Assembly: GCF_007744255.1 (NCBI RefSeq)
Contig: NZ_CP036267.1
Coordinates: 2,607,500-2,671,499 of the forward strand
Reading direction: 5' to 3'
DNA length: 64,000 nucleotides
DNA from: Thalassoglobus polymorphus
Lineage (GTDB): Bacteria > Planctomycetota > Planctomycetia > Planctomycetales > Planctomycetaceae
Made by a program: the position numbers and the translations under genes. Below the pieces are notes generated by a model. The model made no database searches, had not been told where the DNA came from, and worked only from the letters and a program-made list of their open reading frames with translations. Below are positions 1 to 8,484 of this stretch, piece by piece. Every line of letters starts with the position of its first letter. Position 1 is the stretch's first letter.

Positions 1-608
1 TCGGTAAGTGGATCGGAAGAGCCAATCGTGTGACGAATCCAAAACTGCGAAAGTGGACGCTGCGGCAGTGATTTCTCAAATGGAAAGCCTTTGAGTTCCG
101 GATGAATTGACGCGGCTTCAAACCCGACTTGTCCAGTCTTGACCATCTCGAAGATCGACTTCTCATGAGCTCGACAAAAGGCATCGAGAACAGCGCGCTC
201 AAATTGTGCAGATGCATAGGATGACGTTAAATCCTCCTGCTGCATCTCTCTTCCTCGTTGCATGATTTGCGGATGTGCTTTCTCCCAGAATTCGAACGGC
301 GTTTCGAACTCCCCAATCGAAAGTGCGATCTCTTTGGCATCGTTGAGAAGTTGAACAAGTTCTCGTCGTTTCAGATCAAGCGATCGTCCTGGACGTTTAT
401 CAAGCCAGCGCACTGAAAGTCGATCACCGGCGCAACCGAAAGTTTCGTTCCCCTCAGAATCTTGAAGCACCAGCCGGATGTGTCCCAACGGATTAAGCAG
501 ACCTTGCTGCGATTTGTTTTCCTGTTTTTTCTTTCCGAGGGAAAACAGCATTCGTCCCGGTTTTGTTTCACGAACGTAAAGTTCGATCTTTTTTATTGAG
601 TATGACAT
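1..608 (-). CDS. Enolase-superfamily (mandelate racemase/muconate lactonizing-like) protein, 3' end outside window
   Basis: An open frame runs from ATG at 608-606 leftward past base 1 without a stop, so only about 202 N-terminal residues are visible. They start MSYSIKKIELYVRETKPGRM and include a capping-domain-like segment, then LTSSYASAQFERAVLDAFCR (about 130-150), which resembles the start of the enolase-superfamily barrel (a helix with ERA-x-DA-x-CRA). Near the edge RHTIGSSDPLT resembles a segment I remember from planctomycete members of this superfamily. The metal-binding Asp/Glu residues would lie beyond the window, so activity cannot be judged. It is divergent from the sulfotransferase gene, with about 90 bp between the two start codons. 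There is no strong ribosome binding site. The family call is from remembered patterns, not a search. Confidence 0.6.
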   Translation of the reverse strand, partial: MSYSIKKIELYVRETKPGRMLFSLGKKKQENKSQQGLLNPLGHIRLVLQDSEGNETFGCAGDRLSVRWLDKRPGRSLDLKRRELVQLLNDAKEIALSIGEFETPFEFWEKAHPQIMQRGREMQQEDLTSSYASAQFERAVLDAFCRAHEKSIFEMVKTGQVGFEAASIHPELKGFPFEKSLPQRPLSQFWIRHTIGSSDPLT

Positions 609-697
609 TGACTGGCTTTGATGTGAGGTGAAGGTTTGAAGAATGGGTGTTAGAGTGTACGGAAATTTTGACAGTTAGACCAATTTCGGGACTGAAA

Positions 698-2422
698 ATG
701 TTGCGTTTCTATCTCATTCGTTTTTTTCTGCAACCACTGTCTCTCCTGACATTATGCGGTGTCGTTTTGTCAACGAGTTTGCATGCCCGGGAAGGCGAAG
801 CTGACACGAACGATTCGTCACTGTTTTCGGCGATCCCGGTTGTCTCTCCCAATCCTCAGTGGAGAGCACCGCTCGTGGCCTATGTTGACGTAACGGCAAC
901 GAAGCCCGTCATCGCGTCGCTGGAAATCACAGACGGAAAGAGTTCATGGACAATTGAAGGGCCGAAAAAGTCGACACGCCAAATGCGCCTCATTGCACAT
1001 AGTCTTCGCCCGGATCGCAAGCACGAAATCAAAGTTCGCTTGACAGATCCGGAGACAGGGCATTTTGAGATCAGCAAACCGCTCACCTATCAGACAATTC
1101 CGCTTCCCCGCAATTTCCCACCGATCAAAGTCACACATCTTCAGCCGGAGAAAATGGAGCCTGGGGTCTTATTGTTTCCGATCAATTTGTGGAGAGACGA
1201 TACGAGTGTGATGGATTATGGTTATTTGATCGCCTTGAATCAGCAAGGGGAGATTGTCTGGTTCATGCGAACCGGGCATCGGACGGCGGATGTTCGATTG
1301 CTGAAAAACGGCAACATATTGTTTCAGCATGGCAATTACCGCTATGCGTTTGAAATCGATTTAGTCGGCAATCTTGTTCGTCAATGGCACACAGCCAGAT
1401 TGACTGATGCACCGAATCCAAAGTCGATCGCGGTGGATATCGACACCATGCACCACGAAATTGCGCAGCATCCTAATGGGAATCTATTCACTCTCTCGAC
1501 GGACCTCGTCAAGTTCGACAAGTTCCCCACCAGCGTGACGGACCCCGAAGCAGAATGGAAACCTGCACATGTTGTCTGTGATCAGCTGATTGAATTTGTT
1601 CCGTCAACAGGCGAAGTTGTAAGACGTGTCGAGCTGAAGGATTACCTGGACCAAACACGCTTCAGCTTTTTATCACGGGGTGGGTTCTGGAAACCGAAAT
1701 ACAACCATCTGATCAACGGCTACAGTCGAGACTGGTGTCACGCCAACGGATTGCTTCTCATTCCAGAGGAGGATGCAGTCATTATCTCGTTCCGGCATCT
1801 GGACTGTCTTGTGAAGTTTGATCTCAAACGCGAAGAGATTATCTGGATTCTGGGAACTCCTGACGGTTGGGGGGAGGAGTGGCAGAAATACCTTCTAAAA
1901 CCGGTGGGCGACGATTTCGCGTGGCCGTACCACCAGCATGGTCCTCAACTGACACCGGACGGCAACATCCGGTTGTATGATAATGGAAACTATCGCACTC
2001 GTCCGTTCAATACACCGCTCAAAGGAAGTGAAAACCATAGCCGCGTCGTGGAATTCAAGATTGATGAAAAAGCAAAAACTGTCCAGCAACTCTGGGAGTA
2101 CGACGGCTCACCGAATGAAATGTTCTTCTGTCCCTTCTACTGTGAAGCAGACCTGATGCCAGAGACCGGAAACTATCTCATTACGGATGGTGGACACGTC
2201 GAACTCGATGATGGGACGCCCTTCAACGAAGTCCCCGGGAAGCATCAGTGGGCCAGGATTTTCGAAATCACTGGCGACGAAAGTCATGAAAAAGTGTTCG
2301 AGGTGAAATGCGAAAGCCCGCTCACAAGCCCCTTCGGCTGGTCTATTTACCGCAGCATGAAATTGAAATCGCTCTCGGATATCAATGTTGAGGAGCAGAT
2401 GATCCGCAAGCAACAGCCTTGA
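698..2422 (+). CDS. Secreted aryl-sulfate sulfotransferase (ASST) family protein
   Basis: About 574 residues if started at ATG 698; an upstream ATG at 647 would add 17 residues without signal character, so 698 is preferred. MLRFYLIRFF begins a signal peptide ending near SLHA-REGEA. ASST enzymes move sulfate from aryl sulfates to phenols through a sulfo-histidine in a six-bladed beta-propeller. The propeller signature fits: MHHEIAQHPNGN (His near 252-253), DWCHANG (His near 348), SFRHLD (Arg near 366) and YHQHGPQLTPDGN (His near 412-414), matching the order and spacing of the active-site His/His/Arg/His of E. coli AssT. Length also matches. Likely exported or periplasmic. The substrate is unknown. 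No partner dsb genes are adjacent. Confidence 0.82.
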   Translation: MLRFYLIRFFLQPLSLLTLCGVVLSTSLHAREGEADTNDSSLFSAIPVVSPNPQWRAPLVAYVDVTATKPVIASLEITDGKSSWTIEGPKKSTRQMRLIAHSLRPDRKHEIKVRLTDPETGHFEISKPLTYQTIPLPRNFPPIKVTHLQPEKMEPGVLLFPINLWRDDTSVMDYGYLIALNQQGEIVWFMRTGHRTADVRLLKNGNILFQHGNYRYAFEIDLVGNLVRQWHTARLTDAPNPKSIAVDIDTMHHEIAQHPNGNLFTLSTDLVKFDKFPTSVTDPEAEWKPAHVVCDQLIEFVPSTGEVVRRVELKDYLDQTRFSFLSRGGFWKPKYNHLINGYSRDWCHANGLLLIPEEDAVIISFRHLDCLVKFDLKREEIIWILGTPDGWGEEWQKYLLKPVGDDFAWPYHQHGPQLTPDGNIRLYDNGNYRTRPFNTPLKGSENHSRVVEFKIDEKAKTVQQLWEYDGSPNEMFFCPFYCEADLMPETGNYLITDGGHVELDDGTPFNEVPGKHQWARIFEITGDESHEKVFEVKCESPLTSPFGWSIYRSMKLKSLSDINVEEQMIRKQQP

Positions 2423-2475
2423 GCAACCTCTTCGCCACGGTAGAACGCGTTTCTCCTGTAAGCTCGATCGAGATG
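2421..2475 (-). repeat. Degenerate copy of intergenic hairpin repeat family 1
   Basis: Just after the sulfotransferase stop, bases 2445-2465 (GTAGAACGCGTTTCTCCTGTA) align with GAAGAACGCATTTCTCCAGTA of the better-preserved reverse-orientation copy at 14047-14153. The preceding GAGCAACCTCTT resembles its GAGCAGCTTGCTCTT end. The rest is eroded, so this is a weak relic. Confidence 0.35.
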
Positions 2476-2497
2476 TTTATCTTCACCGAGGTCAAGA

Positions 2498-5400
2498 TTA
2501 GTCCTTCGTTGATGGTTCGCTCTCTTTGGGCTTTGCTCGGCTGCTTTGGATCGCGTCGATCAACGATTTCGTGACGTCTGAAGCTTCCTTTGGTCCGGCG
2601 TCGATAAACAGATGGCCGTCGTCATGTTTTAATAAATAGACTTCCTTCCGATTGCGTACAATTTTCTCGATCTCTTCAGACAATTGTTTTGTTTCGACAT
2701 CGCTGGAGACCGAGACAGTGTCGTTACGCACCCCACGTGAAACCGAAATCTGATCGGCAGTCGGAAGTTTAAGGACAGCCTCGATAGCCTCGACTGATTT
2801 TTCGATCAAGGTTGCGTTGCTGACGGTGTAAGAATCTTTTCCTCGCGTGATTTTCGCTCGCTGATCAGCGGGCGATTTCACTTCTATCGGTGTGTTGTTA
2901 GTAAAAGGGGATGAGGGAATCGAGCTTGGTGGGACAGAAGTTTCTTCAGGCTGTATTGGAGTGACCGGGATCGTGCGCTTTGGCGTTTCATGCGGCCTGA
3001 ATGTTTTTTTCAAACCCTTTGGATTCTTGATTGCCACAAACAAATCGCCAGGAAGGATCTTTTCGTTCTCTTCTTCTTTGATGATGATACCACTCAACAC
3101 TTCGTCGTCCTGCCTGTGGATTTTTGCGGAGCCAACTGGTCGTAATGTGAACCATTTTCGTTTTGATGGTTGTAAACGAAAAATGAAAACTGAACTCTTT
3201 TGGTAGTCCGATTCAGTAAATGGTGTCTCCTGCTTATGATTCTTCATGATCTTGAGGGCAATTGCATTTGTTATTTGCGGAATGGTCGCATGTTGTTGAT
3301 GATGCGAAGCAGAAACGCTTCCAATGATATAAGTTTCTTCGTCTTCCAGGTCATAATTACCGCCCAACTTGGTGAATGCCTCCTTGATTCTTGGCTGCAA
3401 TTCCTCGATTGAATACCGCGTTGCATCAGGAGTCGCTTCCGAAGCTGAGAGTGACCGACCTTCATTTGATGACTGACTTGCGAAAGATTCTGCGTCAGGT
3501 GCGATTGTCGGCTTCAAGGCGAGTTGGAGACGCTTGACATCATGTTCAGCTTGAATCGCTTTTGACTTTGCTTCTGTCACCTGTTGGAGAGAGGCGGCAC
3601 CATTTAAGTATTGCTCCTGGATTCTTACAAGATCTTCTTTTACCAGCTTGTCAATCTGCTCGGCAAGTTCGAGATCGAGTCGAAGCATTTCATGTGATTT
3701 TGGGATTTCGAAGGATGATTTCGCTTGATCAGGTGTTTGATCGATGATTCCACGTTGAAGCGCGAGTTCTGCCCGCTTGTGTGCAATGGCAGCCTCGTTG
3801 ACAGCCAACTCTTTATTGCTCAGTTCCTGAGATGACACGAGATTTCGCTCAACTGCATTTTTCACCTCTTTCAATGCTTGCTGTGCAGCTTCTAACTTTT
3901 GCTTCGCAGCCAAGACTTCAAGATGAAGAATTTCTTTCTCTAACTGCCTGGTTTCTGGAAGAGTGTTTGAGGGAGTAAAAGGATCGAAAACTGGAACCTG
4001 AGCGGATGGATTTTTGGGTGGTTGCGGCTTCACCGGTTGAAGCAACACTGTCCCGAACGCGTTTACGATTGGTGGTAGCTTGGTTGGCAGACCATCTTTC
4101 ATTTCGAAAAAACGGCGAATCTGCTCTTCGTCGGTCTCTTTCTGAATTCGGCGAACCGCTCCATCGATGAAACCTGCATGAAAACCGGTCTCTTCATAGA
4201 GTGGAAGTTTGGGGAGTGGCTGGTCGGGGTCGTATTGTAAGTCTTCGGGTTTGGTCCAGGGAATTTTGAGATCGAGTTCAACCAGTGCGATGGTGTTCGC
4301 TGTACCGTCATGGACGTCGGAGTATTTCGAACCCGCCGGGTTGCCGAAAAGTGTCGAGTATTCTGGCTTCCCGACCTGCCTTTTCGATTCGGAGACAACG
4401 GCATAGAAAGCCGAATTTTGCGAGTCGCTCGGATCGAGTGCCGAGCGGTAAATGTCCGGCATTTTCGCCAGCAATTTCTTGTTCTGTTCACTGTCCCAAG
4501 GTTCGTCAATTCGATATTGGCGATATAGTTCGTCCTCACCCAGCCAAGGCAACAATTCGACCCTCCAACTAACTTTGGGAAACGGTTTGATTTTCCCCGG
4601 GCCATCGAAAATGACTTGTGTAGTGATGCTTTTTGAAGCTGGTGGAAAGTGCCCTTTCGCTGCGTGGTAGTTCAGCAAAGCCTGATTCAGTTTGGTCAGA
4701 TTGTGCACCGATTGCTGGCGAGGTGTGACGACGAATTCTCCGTTGTTGGAACTTAAAAGAACTTCGACAGCACGAGTGGCATCGGTCTCGGTTGGTGCTT
4801 CTGGCGGTAGCCTTTTCCCAGCTTGTTCAGTTTCAGGTTGCTGTTGTGGTTGCATCGGCGGTACTGGAAGGATGGGCGTCGGTTCTCCCTGGGGAGTTGC
4901 CTCGACAACACTTAGTTTTTGCGTTTTGAGTTCTTCCAATCGTCGCTGCACGAGTTCTGCACGCCGCTTTTCTCGAAGTTCCAGTTTTGTCTCAATGGCA
5001 GCGAGACGGCGTTTCAAGTCGGTCACTTGATTCTTGAGAAGTTGTTGCTCAGCCTCCCAGAGTTCTTTGCTGAGTTGTTCAAGTTCGCCAGCAAGTCGTT
5101 TTGATTCTGGGCCGGCCTCAGTGGTTTGGGGCTGTGCGAAGTAGTCAGCTTGGGCATCGTGAACTTGTGCAACTAAACTTTGGTAGAGATTTTCTGGATG
5201 GTTCACAACGACCGGCTGGCGAATTCCAAGCTCCGATTCCTCTATGAAATCGCCATCGTTTCCAGGTTCTGATTTTCCAGCCTTGCGATGTTTTTGTTTC
5301 TCCATTCCGCTCAGTAGTTCTACAATCTCCCGTTTGCAACGATGGACGACTGAAGCTCTCCCACGCATTGAATATAATTCGTTGAAGATCGGTTCTTTGG

Positions 5401-5992
5401 ACAACTCGCAATCCCGAAGGTATCCATGGAATTCTGCGGGTTTGATCTTCGAGTTGCGAAAATTCATCGGCAAGCGGATGTACAACTGAACGTCGGAGTG
5501 CGTTTTGACATCTGCCTGAATTGCCTTCACAAGTGCCTGAAGCTCTTTGTCGAAATCTTCTTCGACTACGATATCAGCATTGAAGACAACGCCGCGCACA
5601 GTGGTCTGAATATCGAGTTCGTCCTGAACTTCAGGAAAGTTCTCGTAGATTGCATTAGCGAGCGGGCCGACAACATTCTTCGGGACAGCGATGAGCCGAT
5701 AAGAGGTCGATGTAGACGATTCAGTTCTTTGTTGGTCACGATGGCTATCCCATACGAACTCGGGGAAGGTCTCTGAAGTTTCTGAATAATTGATTTTGTT
5801 CGTGAAAACGGGAAACGGAGGCGGATCGTCGTTGCTCACTTTCTTTGCAGTGACAGGAGACGGTGCAGGCTCAACCTTTTCCGCTGGCTCAGACAGGGCT
5901 GACTGTTTGAGAAGTATGACAAAGATCATCGCCACCAAGCATATCGCATTGACCAAACGGAAATTGACATTCAAGCTTGATTTGAAAATCAT
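2498..5992 (-). CDS. Large membrane-anchored coiled-coil protein with internal DUF1559 domain
   Basis: 1164 residues. One hydrophobic segment lies near residues 13-30, then a Pro-rich stretch, so it is probably anchored with the bulk outside the cytoplasm. Coiled-coil-like Glu/Lys/Arg/Gln-rich segments lie near 295-360, 690-740 and 760-830. Between them, near 425-625, is a DUF1559 domain: NLTKLNQALLNYHAAKGHFP, then SWRVELLPWLGEDELYRQYR and GFIDGAVRRI. DUF1559 proteins normally carry this domain behind a pilin-like N-terminal methylation segment, which is absent here. The ATG (5992-5990) directly follows the kinase stop codon (5995-5993) with no spacer, and AAGGA lies upstream, so it is co-translated with the kinase. 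Function unknown; context suggests it belongs to the same signalling unit. Confidence 0.75.
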   Translation of the reverse strand: MIFKSSLNVNFRLVNAICLVAMIFVILLKQSALSEPAEKVEPAPSPVTAKKVSNDDPPPFPVFTNKINYSETSETFPEFVWDSHRDQQRTESSTSTSYRLIAVPKNVVGPLANAIYENFPEVQDELDIQTTVRGVVFNADIVVEEDFDKELQALVKAIQADVKTHSDVQLYIRLPMNFRNSKIKPAEFHGYLRDCELSKEPIFNELYSMRGRASVVHRCKREIVELLSGMEKQKHRKAGKSEPGNDGDFIEESELGIRQPVVVNHPENLYQSLVAQVHDAQADYFAQPQTTEAGPESKRLAGELEQLSKELWEAEQQLLKNQVTDLKRRLAAIETKLELREKRRAELVQRRLEELKTQKLSVVEATPQGEPTPILPVPPMQPQQQPETEQAGKRLPPEAPTETDATRAVEVLLSSNNGEFVVTPRQQSVHNLTKLNQALLNYHAAKGHFPPASKSITTQVIFDGPGKIKPFPKVSWRVELLPWLGEDELYRQYRIDEPWDSEQNKKLLAKMPDIYRSALDPSDSQNSAFYAVVSESKRQVGKPEYSTLFGNPAGSKYSDVHDGTANTIALVELDLKIPWTKPEDLQYDPDQPLPKLPLYEETGFHAGFIDGAVRRIQKETDEEQIRRFFEMKDGLPTKLPPIVNAFGTVLLQPVKPQPPKNPSAQVPVFDPFTPSNTLPETRQLEKEILHLEVLAAKQKLEAAQQALKEVKNAVERNLVSSQELSNKELAVNEAAIAHKRAELALQRGIIDQTPDQAKSSFEIPKSHEMLRLDLELAEQIDKLVKEDLVRIQEQYLNGAASLQQVTEAKSKAIQAEHDVKRLQLALKPTIAPDAESFASQSSNEGRSLSASEATPDATRYSIEELQPRIKEAFTKLGGNYDLEDEETYIIGSVSASHHQQHATIPQITNAIALKIMKNHKQETPFTESDYQKSSVFIFRLQPSKRKWFTLRPVGSAKIHRQDDEVLSGIIIKEEENEKILPGDLFVAIKNPKGLKKTFRPHETPKRTIPVTPIQPEETSVPPSSIPSSPFTNNTPIEVKSPADQRAKITRGKDSYTVSNATLIEKSVEAIEAVLKLPTADQISVSRGVRNDTVSVSSDVETKQLSEEIEKIVRNRKEVYLLKHDDGHLFIDAGPKEASDVTKSLIDAIQSSRAKPKESEPSTKD

Positions 5993-7567
5993 TTAGTTTG
6001 TCCTTAATTCAGGTTCGAATGCCGGATTGAATTGGGGAGGATCAAGGAGTTGCAAGTTCGATTCCATGAGTTTGAGATCATCTTGCAGCGACTGAACATC
6101 GTCGAAGAGATCTTCGAGTTCACTGATTTCTTGATCGGTGAGCGGAGCTTGAACTGCGATTTCAACTGGCTCAGCTGTTCTGACAGGGGGACTATCGTCG
6201 GTTTCTGCGGGGGCGTAGGCAGACACGAGAGGTTCATTCTTTGACGTCACTGAAGGGGCGACTGTCTCAGTTTCGGAATGGTTTGCAGTGATTTCGTTTG
6301 GTTCGTGATTGAACCACAAGCTGCCGACGACAACACAAATCATGATGCCGGTCGCAAGTGAAGAAGTCACCCATTTCGGCCAGCGTCGTTTGTTCCACGC
6401 GTTCAACTCCGCTGGCAGCGGTTGCAGGTCTGGTTGTTGCAGGTGTGCCAGGCATTGTTCGAGAAGATTGGCCGCTTCTTCAGCAGAGTTAATTCGATCG
6501 TCTGGATTTTTACTTTGTAGCGAAGCAATCAATGTCGCCATCCAACTTGGGATGTCCGGATTGATTTCGCGGATTGGACGAGGTTGCGTGTCAGTGATTT
6601 TTCTGAGGATTCCGTAGCTGGTCTCTGCTCGAAAGGGTGGGCGTCCGGTGCAAAGCGTGTAGAGTACACTCCCCAGGCTGAACAGGTCACTTCGCTGATC
6701 GAGTCGCTCCCCGCGAGCCTGTTCGGGGGACATGTATTGAGGCGTTCCGGCGAGGACGCCCGACTTGGTCATACTCGCATCATCGGCGGCGCGAGCCAGG
6801 CCGAAGTCGGTGAGAATGATGCGGTCAACATCTTTCTCAAGCAGAATGTTGGCAGGCTTAACATCTCGATGAACAAGTCCCTGAGCATGTGCGGCTGCCA
6901 GGCCTCGACAGACCTGAAGTCCGATGCGTACGACCGCAGAGACCGGCAACGCTCCGTCGCGGTCAGACCGTTTTTGCAGCGATTCACCACCGATATACGG
7001 CATCACCAGAAACGGCAGGCCGTTCGCTTGAGAGACCCGGTGGATGGAAACAACATTTGGATGCACGACCGAAGCAGCCGACTGACCTTCTCGCGAGAAA
7101 CGATTTCGAGCGGCTCCGGACGTTGCAAGATGAGGGGCCAAAACCTTGATCGCTACGAATCTGTTCAGTGCAGATTCGAATCCTTTCAGGACAACTCCCA
7201 TACCGCCGCAGCCGATGACTCCGACGATTTCATATCCACCAAATCGACCGATCATTTCCGGGTAGTCAGTCGGTAGAAGTTGGTCCATCACACCGGCAAT
7301 CGATCCACGAGGGATGGCGCCGTCGTCGGTCTCAATCGCTTCTCCATCCAGCGTGGCCTGTATTTCCAAATCGATCTCGTCAGCAATAAGAAAGTCCGAA
7401 GCGTCTCGCCACCAGTCTGGATCAGCGGCGTTTTGTTCAAGTTTTTTTTGACAAGACTCGCAGCGGTCAAGGTGTGAGTGAAACAGCTCTTCTTCATCGG
7501 GTTGCAGTACCTGCTTCAAAAACAGATTCAACATTTCGGGATTACAAGAAGATCGAATTTCCGGCAT
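5993..7567 (-). CDS. Transmembrane Ser/Thr protein kinase with N-terminal anti-sigma-type zinc finger
   Basis: 524 residues. Residues 30-39 (HSHLDRCESC) form an HxxxCxxC zinc-binding motif as in anti-sigma factors. The kinase domain spans about 108-375: glycine loop GCGGMG (119-124), lysine in VAIKVL (141), HRDVKPAN (233-240), DFG (254-256) and GTPQYMSPEQ (274-283), all intact, so it should be catalytically active. A single membrane segment near 398-418 is followed by about 105 extracytoplasmic residues rich in Glu, Thr and Pro. The start codon overlaps the sigma factor stop (TAATG at 7569-7565) behind a strong AAGGAGGA site, so the two are translationally coupled. It probably senses an envelope signal and controls the upstream sigma factor; this is inference from coupling and domain makeup. 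Confidence 0.92.
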   Translation of the reverse strand: MPEIRSSCNPEMLNLFLKQVLQPDEEELFHSHLDRCESCQKKLEQNAADPDWWRDASDFLIADEIDLEIQATLDGEAIETDDGAIPRGSIAGVMDQLLPTDYPEMIGRFGGYEIVGVIGCGGMGVVLKGFESALNRFVAIKVLAPHLATSGAARNRFSREGQSAASVVHPNVVSIHRVSQANGLPFLVMPYIGGESLQKRSDRDGALPVSAVVRIGLQVCRGLAAAHAQGLVHRDVKPANILLEKDVDRIILTDFGLARAADDASMTKSGVLAGTPQYMSPEQARGERLDQRSDLFSLGSVLYTLCTGRPPFRAETSYGILRKITDTQPRPIREINPDIPSWMATLIASLQSKNPDDRINSAEEAANLLEQCLAHLQQPDLQPLPAELNAWNKRRWPKWVTSSLATGIMICVVVGSLWFNHEPNEITANHSETETVAPSVTSKNEPLVSAYAPAETDDSPPVRTAEPVEIAVQAPLTDQEISELEDLFDDVQSLQDDLKLMESNLQLLDPPQFNPAFEPELRTN

Positions 7568-8289
7568 TATTCGTCCTCCTTTGTGAGTTGCGTTACGACT
7601 TCTCTCAAGCGTGACATGATTCGACTACGAGCCGCATAGAGCGCCCCGATGGAGATTCCCAGAGATTCGGAAACTGTTTGCGACTGCTGGTTTTCGACCG
7701 TTGTCAGCCAGAATGCACGCCAGCTTGTTTCGGTGAATTCATTTTGCACGATGCTGGCGGCGTGTCGAAAGGTCGCCCGGCGATACTCTTTTTCAAGTAA
7801 CTCATCGAGGGAGTGGCTATCAGGAATATGGTTGACGCGGGCTTGGCTGGACGACGTTCCTCCCGTGGCTGCATCGGGGCGTTGTCGACTAAGTGCGTTG
7901 ATCACTTCGTTGCGGGTGACGAGAAGAATCCAGGCGCGGAACGAGCCTTGTTTGCCGACTTCGTCCCACTCACGGACTTTGTGAGCTGTTTTCTGAAAGA
8001 CTCTTTGCGAAAGGTCTTCCGCATCGGCGGGTTGAAGTCCTCGTCGGCGTGCAAAACGATACACCGCAGGGCGGTAGATCGATTCAAACTCTGCCCAAGC
8101 ACCGTGGTCACGAGGATCGCGAACACGAATGAGTAAGCTGCGACGAGTCGTGGGCAGTTCCGTCACAGTCGCCGCTTTTTTAGCAGGGTCCACTCGATGT
8201 GCAGGCAAATTCGAAACCTTTCGATTCCTGCGCTGTCCGGGGTAGTGTCTACGTTTGTCAGTATCCACCACTTTAAACGTCAAGTCCAT
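7567..8289 (-). CDS. ECF-family RNA polymerase sigma factor
   Basis: 240 residues from ATG 8289. The first 40 or so are basic and unlike sigma region 2, so a downstream GTG (at VTELPTTRRS, about residue 42) is a realistic alternative start. Region 2 is AWAEFESIYRPAVYRFARRR, GLQPADAEDLSQRVF and FRAWILLVTRNEVINALSRQ; region 4 is ETSWRAFWLTTVENQQSQTV, SESLGISIGALYAARSRIM and SRLREVVTQL. It is the first gene of a three-gene unit with the zinc-finger kinase and the 1164-aa protein, the arrangement seen in planctomycete ECF groups that are paired with Ser/Thr kinases. Target promoters cannot be told from the window. Confidence 0.92.
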   Translation of the reverse strand: MDLTFKVVDTDKRRHYPGQRRNRKVSNLPAHRVDPAKKAATVTELPTTRRSLLIRVRDPRDHGAWAEFESIYRPAVYRFARRRGLQPADAEDLSQRVFQKTAHKVREWDEVGKQGSFRAWILLVTRNEVINALSRQRPDAATGGTSSSQARVNHIPDSHSLDELLEKEYRRATFRHAASIVQNEFTETSWRAFWLTTVENQQSQTVSESLGISIGALYAARSRIMSRLREVVTQLTKEDE

Positions 8290-8360
8290 CTCGGCGTTGT
8301 CTTCTCACAGTAGGAGCACACATCAACGTAGAGAATTTGACACGAAAAATCTGAATTTAC

Positions 8361-8397
8361 AAAAAAAAACGCCACGCACTTTCGTAAGTGCGTGGCG
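8361..8397 (-). terminator. Rho-independent terminator of the P5C dehydrogenase gene
   Basis: A perfect 12-bp stem (8370-8381 with 8386-8397, CGCCACGCACTT) closes a 4-nt loop. On the minus strand it is followed by nine T residues (8369-8361). It lies about 90 bp past the dehydrogenase stop codon. Confidence 0.93.
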
Positions 8398-8484
8398 AAT
8401 CGACTTTGTCTTTTGAGTCTGTTTTCGAAAACTGATTCGGTTTAGCGACCTCATCGAATTCATCAAACGAAGTCGCCCACTCCC

